Below, in pieces: positions 8,547 to 15,234 of a stretch of DNA of 29,457 bases. Where the stretch lies: the NCBI GenBank assembly GCA_017545095.1, contig JAFYCU010000295.1, positions 1 to 29,457 of the forward strand, given 5' to 3'. The stretch comes from Muribaculaceae bacterium (GTDB taxonomy: Bacteria > Bacteroidota > Bacteroidia > Bacteroidales > Muribaculaceae). The notes under the pieces were generated by a model. It searched no databases. It saw only the letters and a program-made list of their open reading frames with translations, and was not told the DNA's origin. How positions within the stretch are numbered: position 1 is the first letter of the stretch; every line of letters starts with the position of its first letter. Made by a program: the position numbers and the translations under genes.

Positions 8547-9341
8547 ATGAAATTCTACATCGCCGAGAATGGCAAACCCGCCGGCCCTTTCGAGGCCGAA
8601 GAACTGCTTGCCCACGGCCTGACGGTGAACTCGCAGGTGTGGAACGAGAGCATGGACGGTTGGCAGCGTGCCAGTTCAGTGCCGGAGTTGATGCAGTTGC
8701 TCAACAACCAGCAGGTGCTGCAATCGCAGCAGTCACCTTACCAGCCCCCCGTGGGTTACGGTCCCGTGCCCAATCCCGAGGCTGCGCAGCAGGCTCCGTA
8801 CCAGCAGCCGCAGCAGTCGCCGTACCAGCCTCCCACGGGCTATGGCTCCATGCCCAATGCCGAGGCCACGCAGCAGGCTCCTTATCAGCCGCAGCAGTCG
8901 CCCTACCAGCCTCCCACGGGTTACGACACCACGCCCAATCCCGAGGCCACCCAGCAAGCACCCTATCAGCCGCCGCAGTATCAGCAGCCGCAGCAGCAAT
9001 GGGCGCAGCCGCAATATCAGCAGCCCATGGGCACTCCGCCCAAGGACTGGAAGGCGGAGTCGATCATCGTAACGGTGCTGAGTGTGGTGTGCTGTTGCAA
9101 CCCCTTCTCGCTCATCTGTGGCATCGTGGCCATTGTGAATGCCGGCAAGGTGGGTAGTGCGTTCTATCGTGGCGACCGCATCGGTGCCGAGCAGTCGGCC
9201 AACTCGGCCAAGACTTGGACGCTTATTGCCATCGCACTCATGGTGCTCGGAATTATTTTCTCGTTCTGGCTGGCGTTTGGTCCCAGCGGCTTCATCAATG
9301 ATGTGTTGATGAATCTGGAAGACGGCATGGAGATTGTGTGA
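8547..9341 (+). CDS. GYF_2-domain, PQ-repeat, CD225/dispanin-like membrane protein
   Basis: 264 aa, three parts. Residues 1-50 are a GYF_2 (DUF4339) domain: FYIAENGKPAGPFEAEEL ... VWNESMDGWQRASSVPEL. Residues 62-146 are three ~28-residue repeats starting QSPYQPPxGY and ending QQAPYQP. Residues ~170-248 carry two hydrophobic segments (IIVTVLSVVCCCNPFSLICGI and WTLIAIALMVLGIIFSFWLAF) with NAGKVGSAFYRGDRIGAEQSANSA between, the layout of CD225/dispanin proteins. GYF_2 domains are thought to bind protein partners; no enzymatic role is visible. A strong terminator follows. It resembles the 4893 protein in its PQ-rich linker but is not homologous throughout. Confidence 0.85.
   Translation: MKFYIAENGKPAGPFEAEELLAHGLTVNSQVWNESMDGWQRASSVPELMQLLNNQQVLQSQQSPYQPPVGYGPVPNPEAAQQAPYQQPQQSPYQPPTGYGSMPNAEATQQAPYQPQQSPYQPPTGYDTTPNPEATQQAPYQPPQYQQPQQQWAQPQYQQPMGTPPKDWKAESIIVTVLSVVCCCNPFSLICGIVAIVNAGKVGSAFYRGDRIGAEQSANSAKTWTLIAIALMVLGIIFSFWLAFGPSGFINDVLMNLEDGMEIV
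8730..8984 (+). repeat. Three in-frame ~28-residue PQ-rich repeats
   Basis: QSPYQPPVGYGPVPNPEAAQ, QSPYQPPTGYGSMPNAEATQ and QSPYQPPTGYDTTPNPEATQ begin three successive repeats, each ending in QAPYQP(P)Q. They form the linker between the GYF_2 domain and the membrane segments. Confidence 0.85.
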
Positions 9342-9360
9342 GCGTTGAGACGAAGATAAC

Positions 9361-9405
9361 TCAAGGCCGCTAAGCTACCCCGGTGGGTTGGCTTAGCGGC
9401 CTTGA
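9361..9405. terminator. Bidirectional terminator between convergent genes
   Basis: 15-bp perfect stem TCAAGGCCGCTAAGC (9361-9375) with GCTTAGCGGCCTTGA (9391-9405), 15-nt loop. It lies between the stop codons of the plus-strand membrane protein (9341) and the minus-strand repeat protein (9425). Confidence 0.75.
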
Positions 9406-9424
9406 ATTATTGTGTTGACGTTGT

Positions 9425-10126
9425 TCACTTAACGTGCTTGTCGCACTTGCCCTGCTGCTGGAAGCCGGCATCCTTGTGCTCGCACTTGCCCTGCTGCTGG
9501 CAGCCGGCGTCCATGTGTTCGCACTTGCCCTGCTGCTGGCAGCTGGCGTCCTTATGTTCGCACTTGCCCTGCTGCTGGCAGCCGGCGTCCTTATGCTCGC
9601 ACTTGCCCTGCTGCTGGCAGCCGCCGTCCTTATGCTCGCACTTGCCCTGCTGCTGGCATGCGTCATCCTTGTGCTCGCATTTGCCCTGCTGTTGGCAGCC
9701 GCCGTCCTTATGCTCGCACTTGCCCTGCTGCTGGCAAGCGTCACCCTTGTGCTCGCATTTGCCCTGCTGTTGGCAGTCGCCGTCCTTATGTTCGCACTTG
9801 CCCTGCTGCTGGCAAGCGTCACCCTTATGCTCGCCCTTGCCCTGTGGGCAGCAATCAGCCTTCTTGACTTTGTCAGCCTTGCATTCAGCCTTTTTCATGG
9901 CGCACTTGCTCTCGGCTTTGCGGGGTTCGAGCTTGATGGCATCCTGCTTAGTCAAGGCTTGTTTGCTGATTTGGTGCTGCTTGCACTCGCCCATGTCGCC
10001 CTTTTTGCACTCGGCTTTCACGGCAACAGGCTTGTCGTTGGTCTTGGGGGCATTCGCTTTTTGTTGAGCGTTGACCACGCCCACGCCCAGCATCAGAGCC
10101 AGACAAATAGAAAGAATCTTCTTCAT
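9425..10126 (-). CDS. Secreted Cys/His-rich 13-residue tandem-repeat protein
   Basis: 233 aa. Residues 1-20 are a signal peptide (MKKILSICLALMLGVGVVNA, cleavage before QQ) without a lipobox, so periplasmic or secreted. Residues ~21-94 are a Lys/Cys-rich linker. Residues 95-224 are ten 13-residue repeats of consensus QGKCEHKDxxCQQ plus a partial eleventh. Each standard unit gives two Cys, one His and acidic residues, a likely soft- or transition-metal ligand array. The first repeat has Gly for the first Cys and the tenth has Phe for the second Cys, typical of decaying array edges. It has its own consensus promoter. I do not recognise a named family; metal binding or sequestration is inference from composition. 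Confidence 0.85.
   Translation of the reverse strand: MKKILSICLALMLGVGVVNAQQKANAPKTNDKPVAVKAECKKGDMGECKQHQISKQALTKQDAIKLEPRKAESKCAMKKAECKADKVKKADCCPQGKGEHKGDACQQQGKCEHKDGDCQQQGKCEHKGDACQQQGKCEHKDGGCQQQGKCEHKDDACQQQGKCEHKDGGCQQQGKCEHKDAGCQQQGKCEHKDASCQQQGKCEHMDAGCQQQGKCEHKDAGFQQQGKCDKHVK
9440..9844 (-). repeat. 39-bp tandem repeats (10 full units plus a partial)
   Basis: The DNA repeat unit is exactly 39 bp (13 codons), with TTGCCCTGCTGCTGGCA recurring on the plus strand. Units differ mainly in the three codons between HK and the second Cys, which alternate DGD, GDA, DGG, DDA, DAG and DAS. Confidence 0.9.
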
Positions 10127-10209
10127 TGTTATTTATTGGTTTGGTTCGTATTTAGCGTAAGTTGGTGCAACTGAACATACGGACATGTGCTTGTCCAAGT
10201 TTTGGCGTG

Positions 10210-10241
10210 CAAAGTTACACACTGTTGCTTACTTCAGCAAA
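10210..10241 (-). promoter_or_regulatory. Bacteroidetes promoter for the Cys/His repeat protein
   Basis: On the minus strand, TTTG (10238-10241) and TAACTTTG (10210-10217) are 20 nt apart; full consensus. Predicted leader about 75 nt. Confidence 0.8.
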
Positions 10242-10457
10242 TGTTTCACCTTTTTTTCGATTTTTGAACATTTGAGTACACCCTCCGGTAACTATTCAGC
10301 CAAAGAGATAAGACAATGGAATCATTCCTGAAGTTGTGGCACCCACAACGGCACGTCTACCAAGTGCCGCCGATAGCATTAGTCAGCCGCACAGTGCGCA
10401 CCAGCTCTACGAGTTGGGCTTTATTACTCATAATTGCATTTGGGTTGCAAGTGTTAA
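10242..10457. other. Intergenic stretch without a supported gene
   Basis: No convincing gene. A 75-codon frame at 10316-10543 runs into the transposon-like element and has no recognisable features. The rest shows no clear terminator or RNA. With the element that follows, the gap between 10126 and rpsO is 751 nt. Confidence 0.5.
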
Positions 10458-10676
10458 ATCAAAGGCAATTATCGCGCAGTTGTCCCCACAATGATTGTTT
10501 CAACAGCTCCCCCTTTAAGTTAGAGGGGGCTAGGGGAGTGTGATTTCCAAATCATTGATACCCAATTGCTTTATCATACCCCTCAGTCACTTCGTGACAG
10601 CTCCCCTATTTTAGGGGAGCAGCTAAAAGCTCCCAATTTTAATAGGGGACAACTTCGCGGTAGTTGCCAAATCAAA
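10458..10676. mobile_element. MITE-like element, copy B (203 bp) with 8-bp target duplications
   Basis: Body 10466-10668. Left end GGCAATTATCGCGCAGTTGT, right end (reverse complement) GGCAACTACCGCGAAGTTGT, extending to 24 bp with CCCC. Flanks are perfect 8-bp direct repeats AAATCAAA at 10458-10465 and 10669-10676. The interior shares long blocks with copy A at 1587-1849 (GTTTCAACAGCTCCCC, AAATCATTGATACCCAAT, CAGTCACTTCGTGACAGCTC), but copy B is 60 bp shorter. No coding capacity. Confidence 0.88.
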
Positions 10677-10808
10677 TTGACAATCTTACTGAGTTCATTT
10701 TCATGTTGACAAAAATAATGCGAATTAGTTCTCATTGTTTGCGCATCGTGATGTGTATCGAAACAGCCAATAAAAGTGCCATGTTGAACAAAAAAATGCG
10801 ACCAAGCC

Positions 10809-10839
10809 ATTGTCAATTCAAAAAATGTGCGTACCTTTG
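10809..10839 (+). promoter_or_regulatory. Promoter for rpsO
   Basis: TACCTTTG at 10832-10839 is a perfect -7 box. ATTG at 10809-10812, 19 nt upstream, is a one-mismatch -33. Leader of about 32 nt before ATG 10878. Confidence 0.75.
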
Positions 10840-10877
10840 CACCGCAATTTTGCAACCACAATATTTAAATTAACGTA

Positions 10878-11153
10878 ATGTACTTAGATTCAGAGAAAAA
10901 GAAAGAGATCTTTGGAACATACGGTGCCAGTAATACTGATACTGGGTCGCCCGAGGCTCAGATTGCATTATTCTCTTACCGTATTTCCCACTTGACCGAG
11001 CACTTGAAGGTCAACAAGAAGGATCATACGACTCAGCGTGCCCTTAAGATGCTGGTAGGTAAGCGTCGCAAACTGCTCGATTACCTGATGCGCAAGGACA
11101 TCAACCGCTACCGCGCCCTCATCGCCAAGAAGGAGCTCGGTATCCGCAAGTGA
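10878..11153 (+). CDS. rpsO: 30S ribosomal protein S15
   Basis: 91 aa, normal S15 length. Diagnostic blocks are TDTGSPEAQIALFSYRISHLTEHL, KDHTTQRALKMLVGKRRKLLDYL and a basic C-terminus. Binds 16S rRNA in the central domain and the S6/S18 neighbourhood of the 30S subunit. Single gene with its own promoter and a clean terminator. S15 often autoregulates through its leader; the ~32-nt leader here is short for an elaborate structure and none was identified. Confidence 0.98.
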   Translation: MYLDSEKKKEIFGTYGASNTDTGSPEAQIALFSYRISHLTEHLKVNKKDHTTQRALKMLVGKRRKLLDYLMRKDINRYRALIAKKELGIRK

Positions 11154-11178
11154 TGCGTCACGCACCATCGTAACCCAC

Positions 11179-11219
11179 AGCGGGTGGAAAGGCCAAGAAG
11201 CCGTTCCACCCGCTATTTT
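11179..11219 (+). terminator. rpsO terminator
   Basis: 11-bp stem AGCGGGTGGAA (11179-11189) with TTCCACCCGCT (11204-11214) followed by ATTTTC. Confidence 0.8.
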
Positions 11220-11251
11220 CGGTAGGATGGCATCAACTTGTTGGCAGCAAA

Positions 11252-11283
11252 TTTGCATAACCGACTTTTATTGGCTAATTTTG
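11252..11283 (+). promoter_or_regulatory. Promoter for DUF1294 gene
   Basis: TTTG (11252-11255), 20-nt spacer, TAATTTTG (11276-11283). This supports the downstream start at 11304 rather than an in-frame start at 11238 that would lie upstream of the promoter. Confidence 0.8.
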
Positions 11284-11303
11284 CCGCGAAAACCTTAATC
11301 GAG

Positions 11304-11570
11304 ATGGATAAACTGGTGGTGCTATATCTGATATTAATTAATGTGTTGACGTTTGTTGTGTATGGCGTCGACAAGTGGAAGGCTCGCCATTATCGCTGGC
11401 GCATTTCCGAAATCACTTTGCTGCTGCTTGCCGTGGTGGGTGGCAGTGTGGGTGCCATTTTGGCGATATGGCTGTTGCGCCACAAGACGCAGCACCCGCT
11501 GTTCACCTGGGGTGTGCCGGGCATTCTGGCCGTGCAGCTCCTGCTCGTGTGGCTGTGCAGCGAGGCGTAG
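11304..11570 (+). CDS. DUF1294 small membrane protein
   Basis: 88 aa. An N-terminal membrane segment (LVVLYLILINVLTFVVYGVDKWKA), a family-typical WRISEITLLLLAVVGGSVGAI, then RHKT followed by a third hydrophobic segment. The DK, GG-G and RHKT signatures are those of DUF1294 inner-membrane proteins of unknown function. The start at 11304 is set by the promoter at 11252-11283. A GC-rich GCCGCCAC/GTGGCGGC dyad at 11598-11615 lies downstream. Confidence 0.88.
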   Translation: MDKLVVLYLILINVLTFVVYGVDKWKARHYRWRISEITLLLLAVVGGSVGAILAIWLLRHKTQHPLFTWGVPGILAVQLLLVWLCSEA

Positions 11571-11727
11571 GTCATAGCTCACCGTGGGTGGTGGGTGGCC
11601 GCCACGTGTGGCGGCATGGTCAACGGCTTGCTTCTCGGTTCTTATTTTTTGAGAAAAATCGGATTTAGGTGAATTGTTGGCACGATTTTTGCTATGATTA
11701 ACATCACAAAACTATAATAAACCTTCT

Positions 11728-12861
11728 ATGTCGAAACGAAACAAGCATTCATCCAAGTCGCGTTACCTCGACCGCCTCAAGCATCGCGACCTTCCCAAAT
11801 ATCACCATGCCCCCGCTACTCCGGTTCAAGCGACTGCACCGAGTGGTTCGCCAGCTAAGGTGGTGACCATCACACCGCGTGAGCAACGTGGCGACAATGT
11901 GGCGCACGAGAGCAAGCCTGCCCCGGTGGTGATGATTTTCCAGAGCGAGCTGGACTATATCTCGCGTTGCATCCTCGACTGTCCGCGCATCGAGACCGGC
12001 GGTCAGCTCTTTGGGCATTGGACGGCTACGGGCATTCCCGTGGTGGAATATGCCATTGGGCCGGGACCCAGAGCCAACCACCAGACCACCTTCTTCAACC
12101 AGGATGTTGACTACTTGGTGCGTGTGGGGCAGACGATAGTGGATCGTTACGGCCTGCAACACATAGGCGAATGGCACTCCCACCACCAGTTGGGACTGGC
12201 GCATCCCAGCGGACACGATGCCGCCACCATGGTCAACAACATCGCCCGCCAGCACCTGCGTCGATTCCTGCTGTGCATCGGCAACTGCGACAGTCTGGGC
12301 CGGTCCACCCTCAACGCGTTCACTTTCCACGAGGATCATCAGTATGCCTATGTGCACGCGCCCTGGCATGTGATGCCCGAGCCGCTGAGTCCCTATCGCC
12401 AGCGCATCGACATCGACCTAGCGGCGGTTCTGCGCCACCCACGCACCGCCCAGCCCAGCCACAAGGCCATGCTGCTGGCCCAGCCGGCGACCACGAGGCC
12501 CGACTATGACGTTGCCTACTGGCTCAACGACAAGAGCAACAACATAGTGCTCAAGCGCATCATCGACCAGCTGCCCATGCTCGACCCTTCCACGCCCTGC
12601 ACCGTGCAGCCCAAGCTCGACGAGCGTCAGCACCTGCACCTGCTGGTGCAGCGCGGACAGCAGCACGAGCACATCTACTTCCCGGCGGCTTTCCCACATG
12701 TGCCGCCCGAGGTGAGTTTCCAAACTGCGGCCGCTGAGCATTATCCCGGCGCCAACGCTCCCGAAGCCACGCAGCCAAGCAGCACGGCAGGAATATTGTG
12801 GAACTACGACGGGCACGACATCTATCGGGCTTTCATCGACTACTACAAGCAACTATTCTAA
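11728..12861 (+). CDS. JAB/MPN (JAMM) isopeptidase with C-terminal E2/RWD-like region
   Basis: 377 aa. Residues 1-65 are basic and probably disordered. Residues ~67-215 form an MPN/JAMM metalloprotease domain: E89 in ETGG, H150 and H152 in EWHSHH, S161 and D164 in PSGHD. The spacing from the second His to Ser is eight residues rather than the textbook seven, a one-residue loop difference. Residues ~255-377 look like an E2/RWD fold: a helix (LKRIIDQLPML), strands, YFPAAFPHVPPEVSF matching the E2 FP-P-V core, and a final W-helix (GILWNYDGHDIYRAFIDYYKQLF), but no Cys at the E2 active-site position. Such an enzyme would cleave an isopeptide bond or trim a ubiquitin-like tail (family knowledge). 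It is the first gene of the putative ubiquitin-like operon, 19 nt before the E2. No consensus promoter was recognised upstream. Confidence 0.85.
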   Translation: MSKRNKHSSKSRYLDRLKHRDLPKYHHAPATPVQATAPSGSPAKVVTITPREQRGDNVAHESKPAPVVMIFQSELDYISRCILDCPRIETGGQLFGHWTATGIPVVEYAIGPGPRANHQTTFFNQDVDYLVRVGQTIVDRYGLQHIGEWHSHHQLGLAHPSGHDAATMVNNIARQHLRRFLLCIGNCDSLGRSTLNAFTFHEDHQYAYVHAPWHVMPEPLSPYRQRIDIDLAAVLRHPRTAQPSHKAMLLAQPATTRPDYDVAYWLNDKSNNIVLKRIIDQLPMLDPSTPCTVQPKLDERQHLHLLVQRGQQHEHIYFPAAFPHVPPEVSFQTAAAEHYPGANAPEATQPSSTAGILWNYDGHDIYRAFIDYYKQLF

Positions 12862-12880
12862 CCCCAAAATTGAAACCAAT

Positions 12881-13312
12881 ATGATTGACACTGAACGCAT
12901 GAACGCCGAAATCGCGGTCTTTAACTTCAACCGCGTGCCGCCTAATATCTATTGCTTTATGGACATGGGCAAGTCCAAGCCCTGGCTGGCCATTGCTGCT
13001 CGCACCAACAATGGTAACAACTACACCCTGCGCATTGAGCTGGACAAGTTTCCCAACGAGATTCCCAAGGTGTTTGTCACTCGCATGCTCACCACGCGCA
13101 GTGGCGAGCCCATGAGCGGCGTGAGTGCCTCGATGCACACGCTCCCGAGCGAGCACGGCCGCACACGCATCTGCCACTATGGCTCGCAGGCGTGGAACCC
13201 GCGAGTGACACTGTTCAAGATCTACGCCAAGTGCCGTCTGTGGCTTGAAGCCTATGAGGGTCATCTGGCCACTGGACGCGACATGGACCATTGGCTCAAG
13301 CATCAGGCTTGA
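12881..13312 (+). CDS. E2 ubiquitin-conjugating-like protein
   Basis: 143 aa. The order of E2 landmarks is preserved: a central strand (YTLRIELDKFP), the FPNEIPKVFV block equivalent to the E2 FP-x-x-P-x-V region, H86 upstream of the candidate catalytic Cys98 in TRICHY, then W105-NP and C-terminal helices (LFKIYAKCRLWLEAYEGHL). The HPN triad is not canonical (MHTLP). If active it would carry an activated small protein as a thioester and transfer it to targets. Function inferred from fold landmarks and its place between JAB and E1 genes. An alternative is a non-catalytic RWD-type scaffold. Confidence 0.72.
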   Translation: MIDTERMNAEIAVFNFNRVPPNIYCFMDMGKSKPWLAIAARTNNGNNYTLRIELDKFPNEIPKVFVTRMLTTRSGEPMSGVSASMHTLPSEHGRTRICHYGSQAWNPRVTLFKIYAKCRLWLEAYEGHLATGRDMDHWLKHQA

Positions 13313-13349
13313 GGCACATCGTTCGTTTCACCAAAATACAACGCAAACA

Positions 13350-13538
13350 ATGCCTTACACCTACGACCCACGAACAGGAGAGTTTGTCGATACACCCGAC
13401 AGTCCGCCATCGACCGGCAAACGCACCACACGGACGTCCACTAGCAGCCGCCGCAGCGGCTCCGACGATGGATGCGGTTGCTACACATGGTTCTGGGTGG
13501 TGCTGATCATGCTGAGCTTGCTCAGCATGTGCACTTGA
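13350..13538 (+). CDS. Small single-pass membrane protein (62 aa)
   Basis: Start ATG 13350 chosen; an upstream in-frame ATG at 13245 lies inside the E2 gene. N-terminal YDPRTGEFVDTPDSPP, then a Thr/Ser/Arg-rich linker, a CGC pair, and a membrane segment YTWFWVVLIMLSLLSM ending CT. A probable tail-anchored topology with the N-terminus cytoplasmic (inference). The YDPRTGEF motif is repeated in the next gene as FNPSTGEF. Unknown function; it could tether the conjugation machinery to the membrane. Confidence 0.7.
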   Translation: MPYTYDPRTGEFVDTPDSPPSTGKRTTRTSTSSRRSGSDDGCGCYTWFWVVLIMLSLLSMCT

Positions 13539-13612
13539 AGCATTGCTTTGTGCAACATCTACTTAACTAAAGAAACAACCTTATTTTATTCATTCATTTA
13601 ATTCTTACTATC

Positions 13613-13792
13613 ATGTCACAGAACGAAAACATGCAAATCCTCGAAGAGGCCAAGCTTCAGGGCGAGGGCAAGTCGATGAAGGACCTCGTGTTCAACCCCT
13701 CCACGGGCGAGTTTGAGGAGCAAGACAAGGGTGCACCCGTGAACACGGGTACCGTGGTCACCGACATGACCAAGGACGGTTTCGCCGCCTGA
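13613..13792 (+). CDS. Small acidic protein (59 aa), candidate modifier or adaptor of the E1-E2-JAB cluster
   Basis: The product starts MSQNENMQILEEAKLQGEGK and ends KDGFAA. It has a predicted helix near residues 8-16 and the motif LVFNPSTGEFEEQ, related to YDPRTGEF in the preceding protein. It is too short for a normal beta-grasp ubiquitin (usually 70-80 aa), and there is no C-terminal diglycine. It lies 74 nt after the membrane protein and 31 nt before the E1 gene, on the same strand. I cannot assign a family. Being the only other soluble small protein in the cluster makes it the best candidate for a substrate or modifier. Confidence 0.72.
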   Translation: MSQNENMQILEEAKLQGEGKSMKDLVFNPSTGEFEEQDKGAPVNTGTVVTDMTKDGFAA

Positions 13793-13823
13793 TGGACTCA
13801 TGACTTGAAAAACACCCGCTACA

Positions 13824-15125
13824 ATGGAAAACATCAACATGATTCTTGAACAAGAGACTTTGCCGCTCTATTTCATCGACCGGCAGGAACTCGACGACTA
13901 CGGCCGTGGGGGCTCAGGCCCCCTGGCCGGTGTGAGCTATGAGTGGGAGGATGAGCAGGTGGTGCATCTGCGCACCCATGCCGCCCGTCATGCCTATGGA
14001 CGAGTGGGGCAGGTGCTCTTCACCCGCGATGCGGCCCAGGCCATGAGTGCCGATGTGCCCATGGCGGTGCTCGTTACCGCCATGGGCGACGGCTTTGCAG
14101 CCACCGTCTATCGCCACGGCGAGCGCCAGGACAAGGTGAACTACATCCCGGCCCGCGAGGAGCTGTATTCCCGCAACAAGGGCATTCTGGAGCTCAACAT
14201 CCTCGAGGGCAAGACAGTGGCCATTGTGGGGCTGGGCAGTTTTGGCTCGCAAATCGCCATTGAGCTGGCCAAGGCCGGTGTGGGTGGCTTCAAGCTGCTC
14301 GACTTCGACCGCGTGGAGCTGCACAACCTGGTGCGCCACACCTGCACGGCCAGTGAGCTGGGGAGGCTCAAAACCGACGCTATCGCCGACGCCATCTGGG
14401 GCAAAAACCCCTATGCGCAGGTGGAGAAATATCCCGTCGACATCAACAAGAACCTGCCGCTGCTCGATGCCGTGGTGCGCGACAGCGACTTGGTGATTGT
14501 GGCCACCGACAACAACACCAGCCGCTTCAACATCAACGATGCGCTGGTGCGCCATGGCCGCGTGGGCATCTACGGGCGCGCCATCACCCGTGCCGAGGGT
14601 GGTGACGTGTTCCGCTACCATCCTGGAGGTCCCTGCTACGCTTGTCTGGTGGGCAACGGAGCGGTGAGCAGCGACGAGGAAATCACCAACGAGGCCAGTG
14701 CGCGCCGCAACGGACAGATTCCTGCCTATATGTCGGCCGCCGATGCACAGGCCGTGGTGCAGGTGGGTCTGTCGACCGACATCCAACCCATTTGCAATCT
14801 CATGGTCAAGCTCGCCCTTATGGAGCTGAGTCGGGGCACGGCCTCGGGCATCAGTTCGCTCGAGCAGGAGCTGGTCTATGACTACTACATGTGGGCCAAC
14901 CGTCGCGAGAGCAAGTACCTCAACTGGCACGCCATGCCCAATGCCGGCCCCATGCCCACCATTCTGCGATGGTATGGTGCGCGCATCCAGCGCAACCCGC
15001 AGTGTGTGGCTTGCGCCGGCAATGCCATCAACATCGGTGGCCTGGACCAAGGTCAGGAGTTTGCCACCCAGCTCAACGACAACTACGAGGGGCTGGAGCT
15101 GAACGTTGAAGATTCCACTCCATAG
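13824..15125 (+). CDS. ThiF/E1-like adenylating enzyme
   Basis: 433 aa. Residues ~1-125 are a separate N-terminal domain of unknown type. Residues ~130-340 are a ThiF/MoeB/E1 Rossmann domain: nucleotide loop VAIVGLGSFGSQ (132-143), LLDFDRVELHNLVRH (158-172), and VIVATDNNTSRFNIND (224-239). Two CxxC pairs, C271/C274 and C394/C397, fit the structural zinc site of this family. There is no Cys in the crossover segment between C274 and C324, where canonical E1s have the transfer Cys; C174 and C324 are the alternatives. It probably adenylates the C-terminus of a small protein. Gene order JAB-E2-small proteins-E1-Clp supports a conjugation role. Confidence 0.88.
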   Translation: MENINMILEQETLPLYFIDRQELDDYGRGGSGPLAGVSYEWEDEQVVHLRTHAARHAYGRVGQVLFTRDAAQAMSADVPMAVLVTAMGDGFAATVYRHGERQDKVNYIPAREELYSRNKGILELNILEGKTVAIVGLGSFGSQIAIELAKAGVGGFKLLDFDRVELHNLVRHTCTASELGRLKTDAIADAIWGKNPYAQVEKYPVDINKNLPLLDAVVRDSDLVIVATDNNTSRFNINDALVRHGRVGIYGRAITRAEGGDVFRYHPGGPCYACLVGNGAVSSDEEITNEASARRNGQIPAYMSAADAQAVVQVGLSTDIQPICNLMVKLALMELSRGTASGISSLEQELVYDYYMWANRRESKYLNWHAMPNAGPMPTILRWYGARIQRNPQCVACAGNAINIGGLDQGQEFATQLNDNYEGLELNVEDSTP

Positions 15126-15137
15126 ATTTTTTCATTA

Positions 15138-15175
15138 GATGGGGGCGGGAAAGATGCATGATTCCCGCCTCCATC
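15138..15175 (+). promoter_or_regulatory. Intra-operon hairpin between E1 and Clp genes
   Basis: 14-bp stem GATGGGGGCGGGAA (15138-15151) with TTCCCGCCTCCATC (15162-15175), one mismatch, 10-nt loop, preceded by ATTTTTTCATTA and not followed by a U-tract. It may attenuate, process or stabilise the message. It also argues that ATG 15139 is not the start of the Clp gene. Confidence 0.55.
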
Positions 15176-15234
15176 ATCATTCTGAGGTGTTGTCTGGACA
15201 TGCCTCGAAACCACATAACAATAACGCACTTCAC

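Noticed and set aside
9440..9844. CRISPR-like regular 39-bp repeats
   Set aside because: Units are contiguous without spacers, stay in frame, and encode a signal-peptide protein; no cas genes nearby.
10316..10543. 75-codon open frame before the MITE-like element
   Set aside because: No domain, no promoter, and the frame ends inside the transposon-like element; most likely chance.
11598..11615. GC-rich palindrome as terminator of the DUF1294 gene
   Set aside because: Loop of two bases and no adjacent U-tract; insufficient for a confident terminator call.
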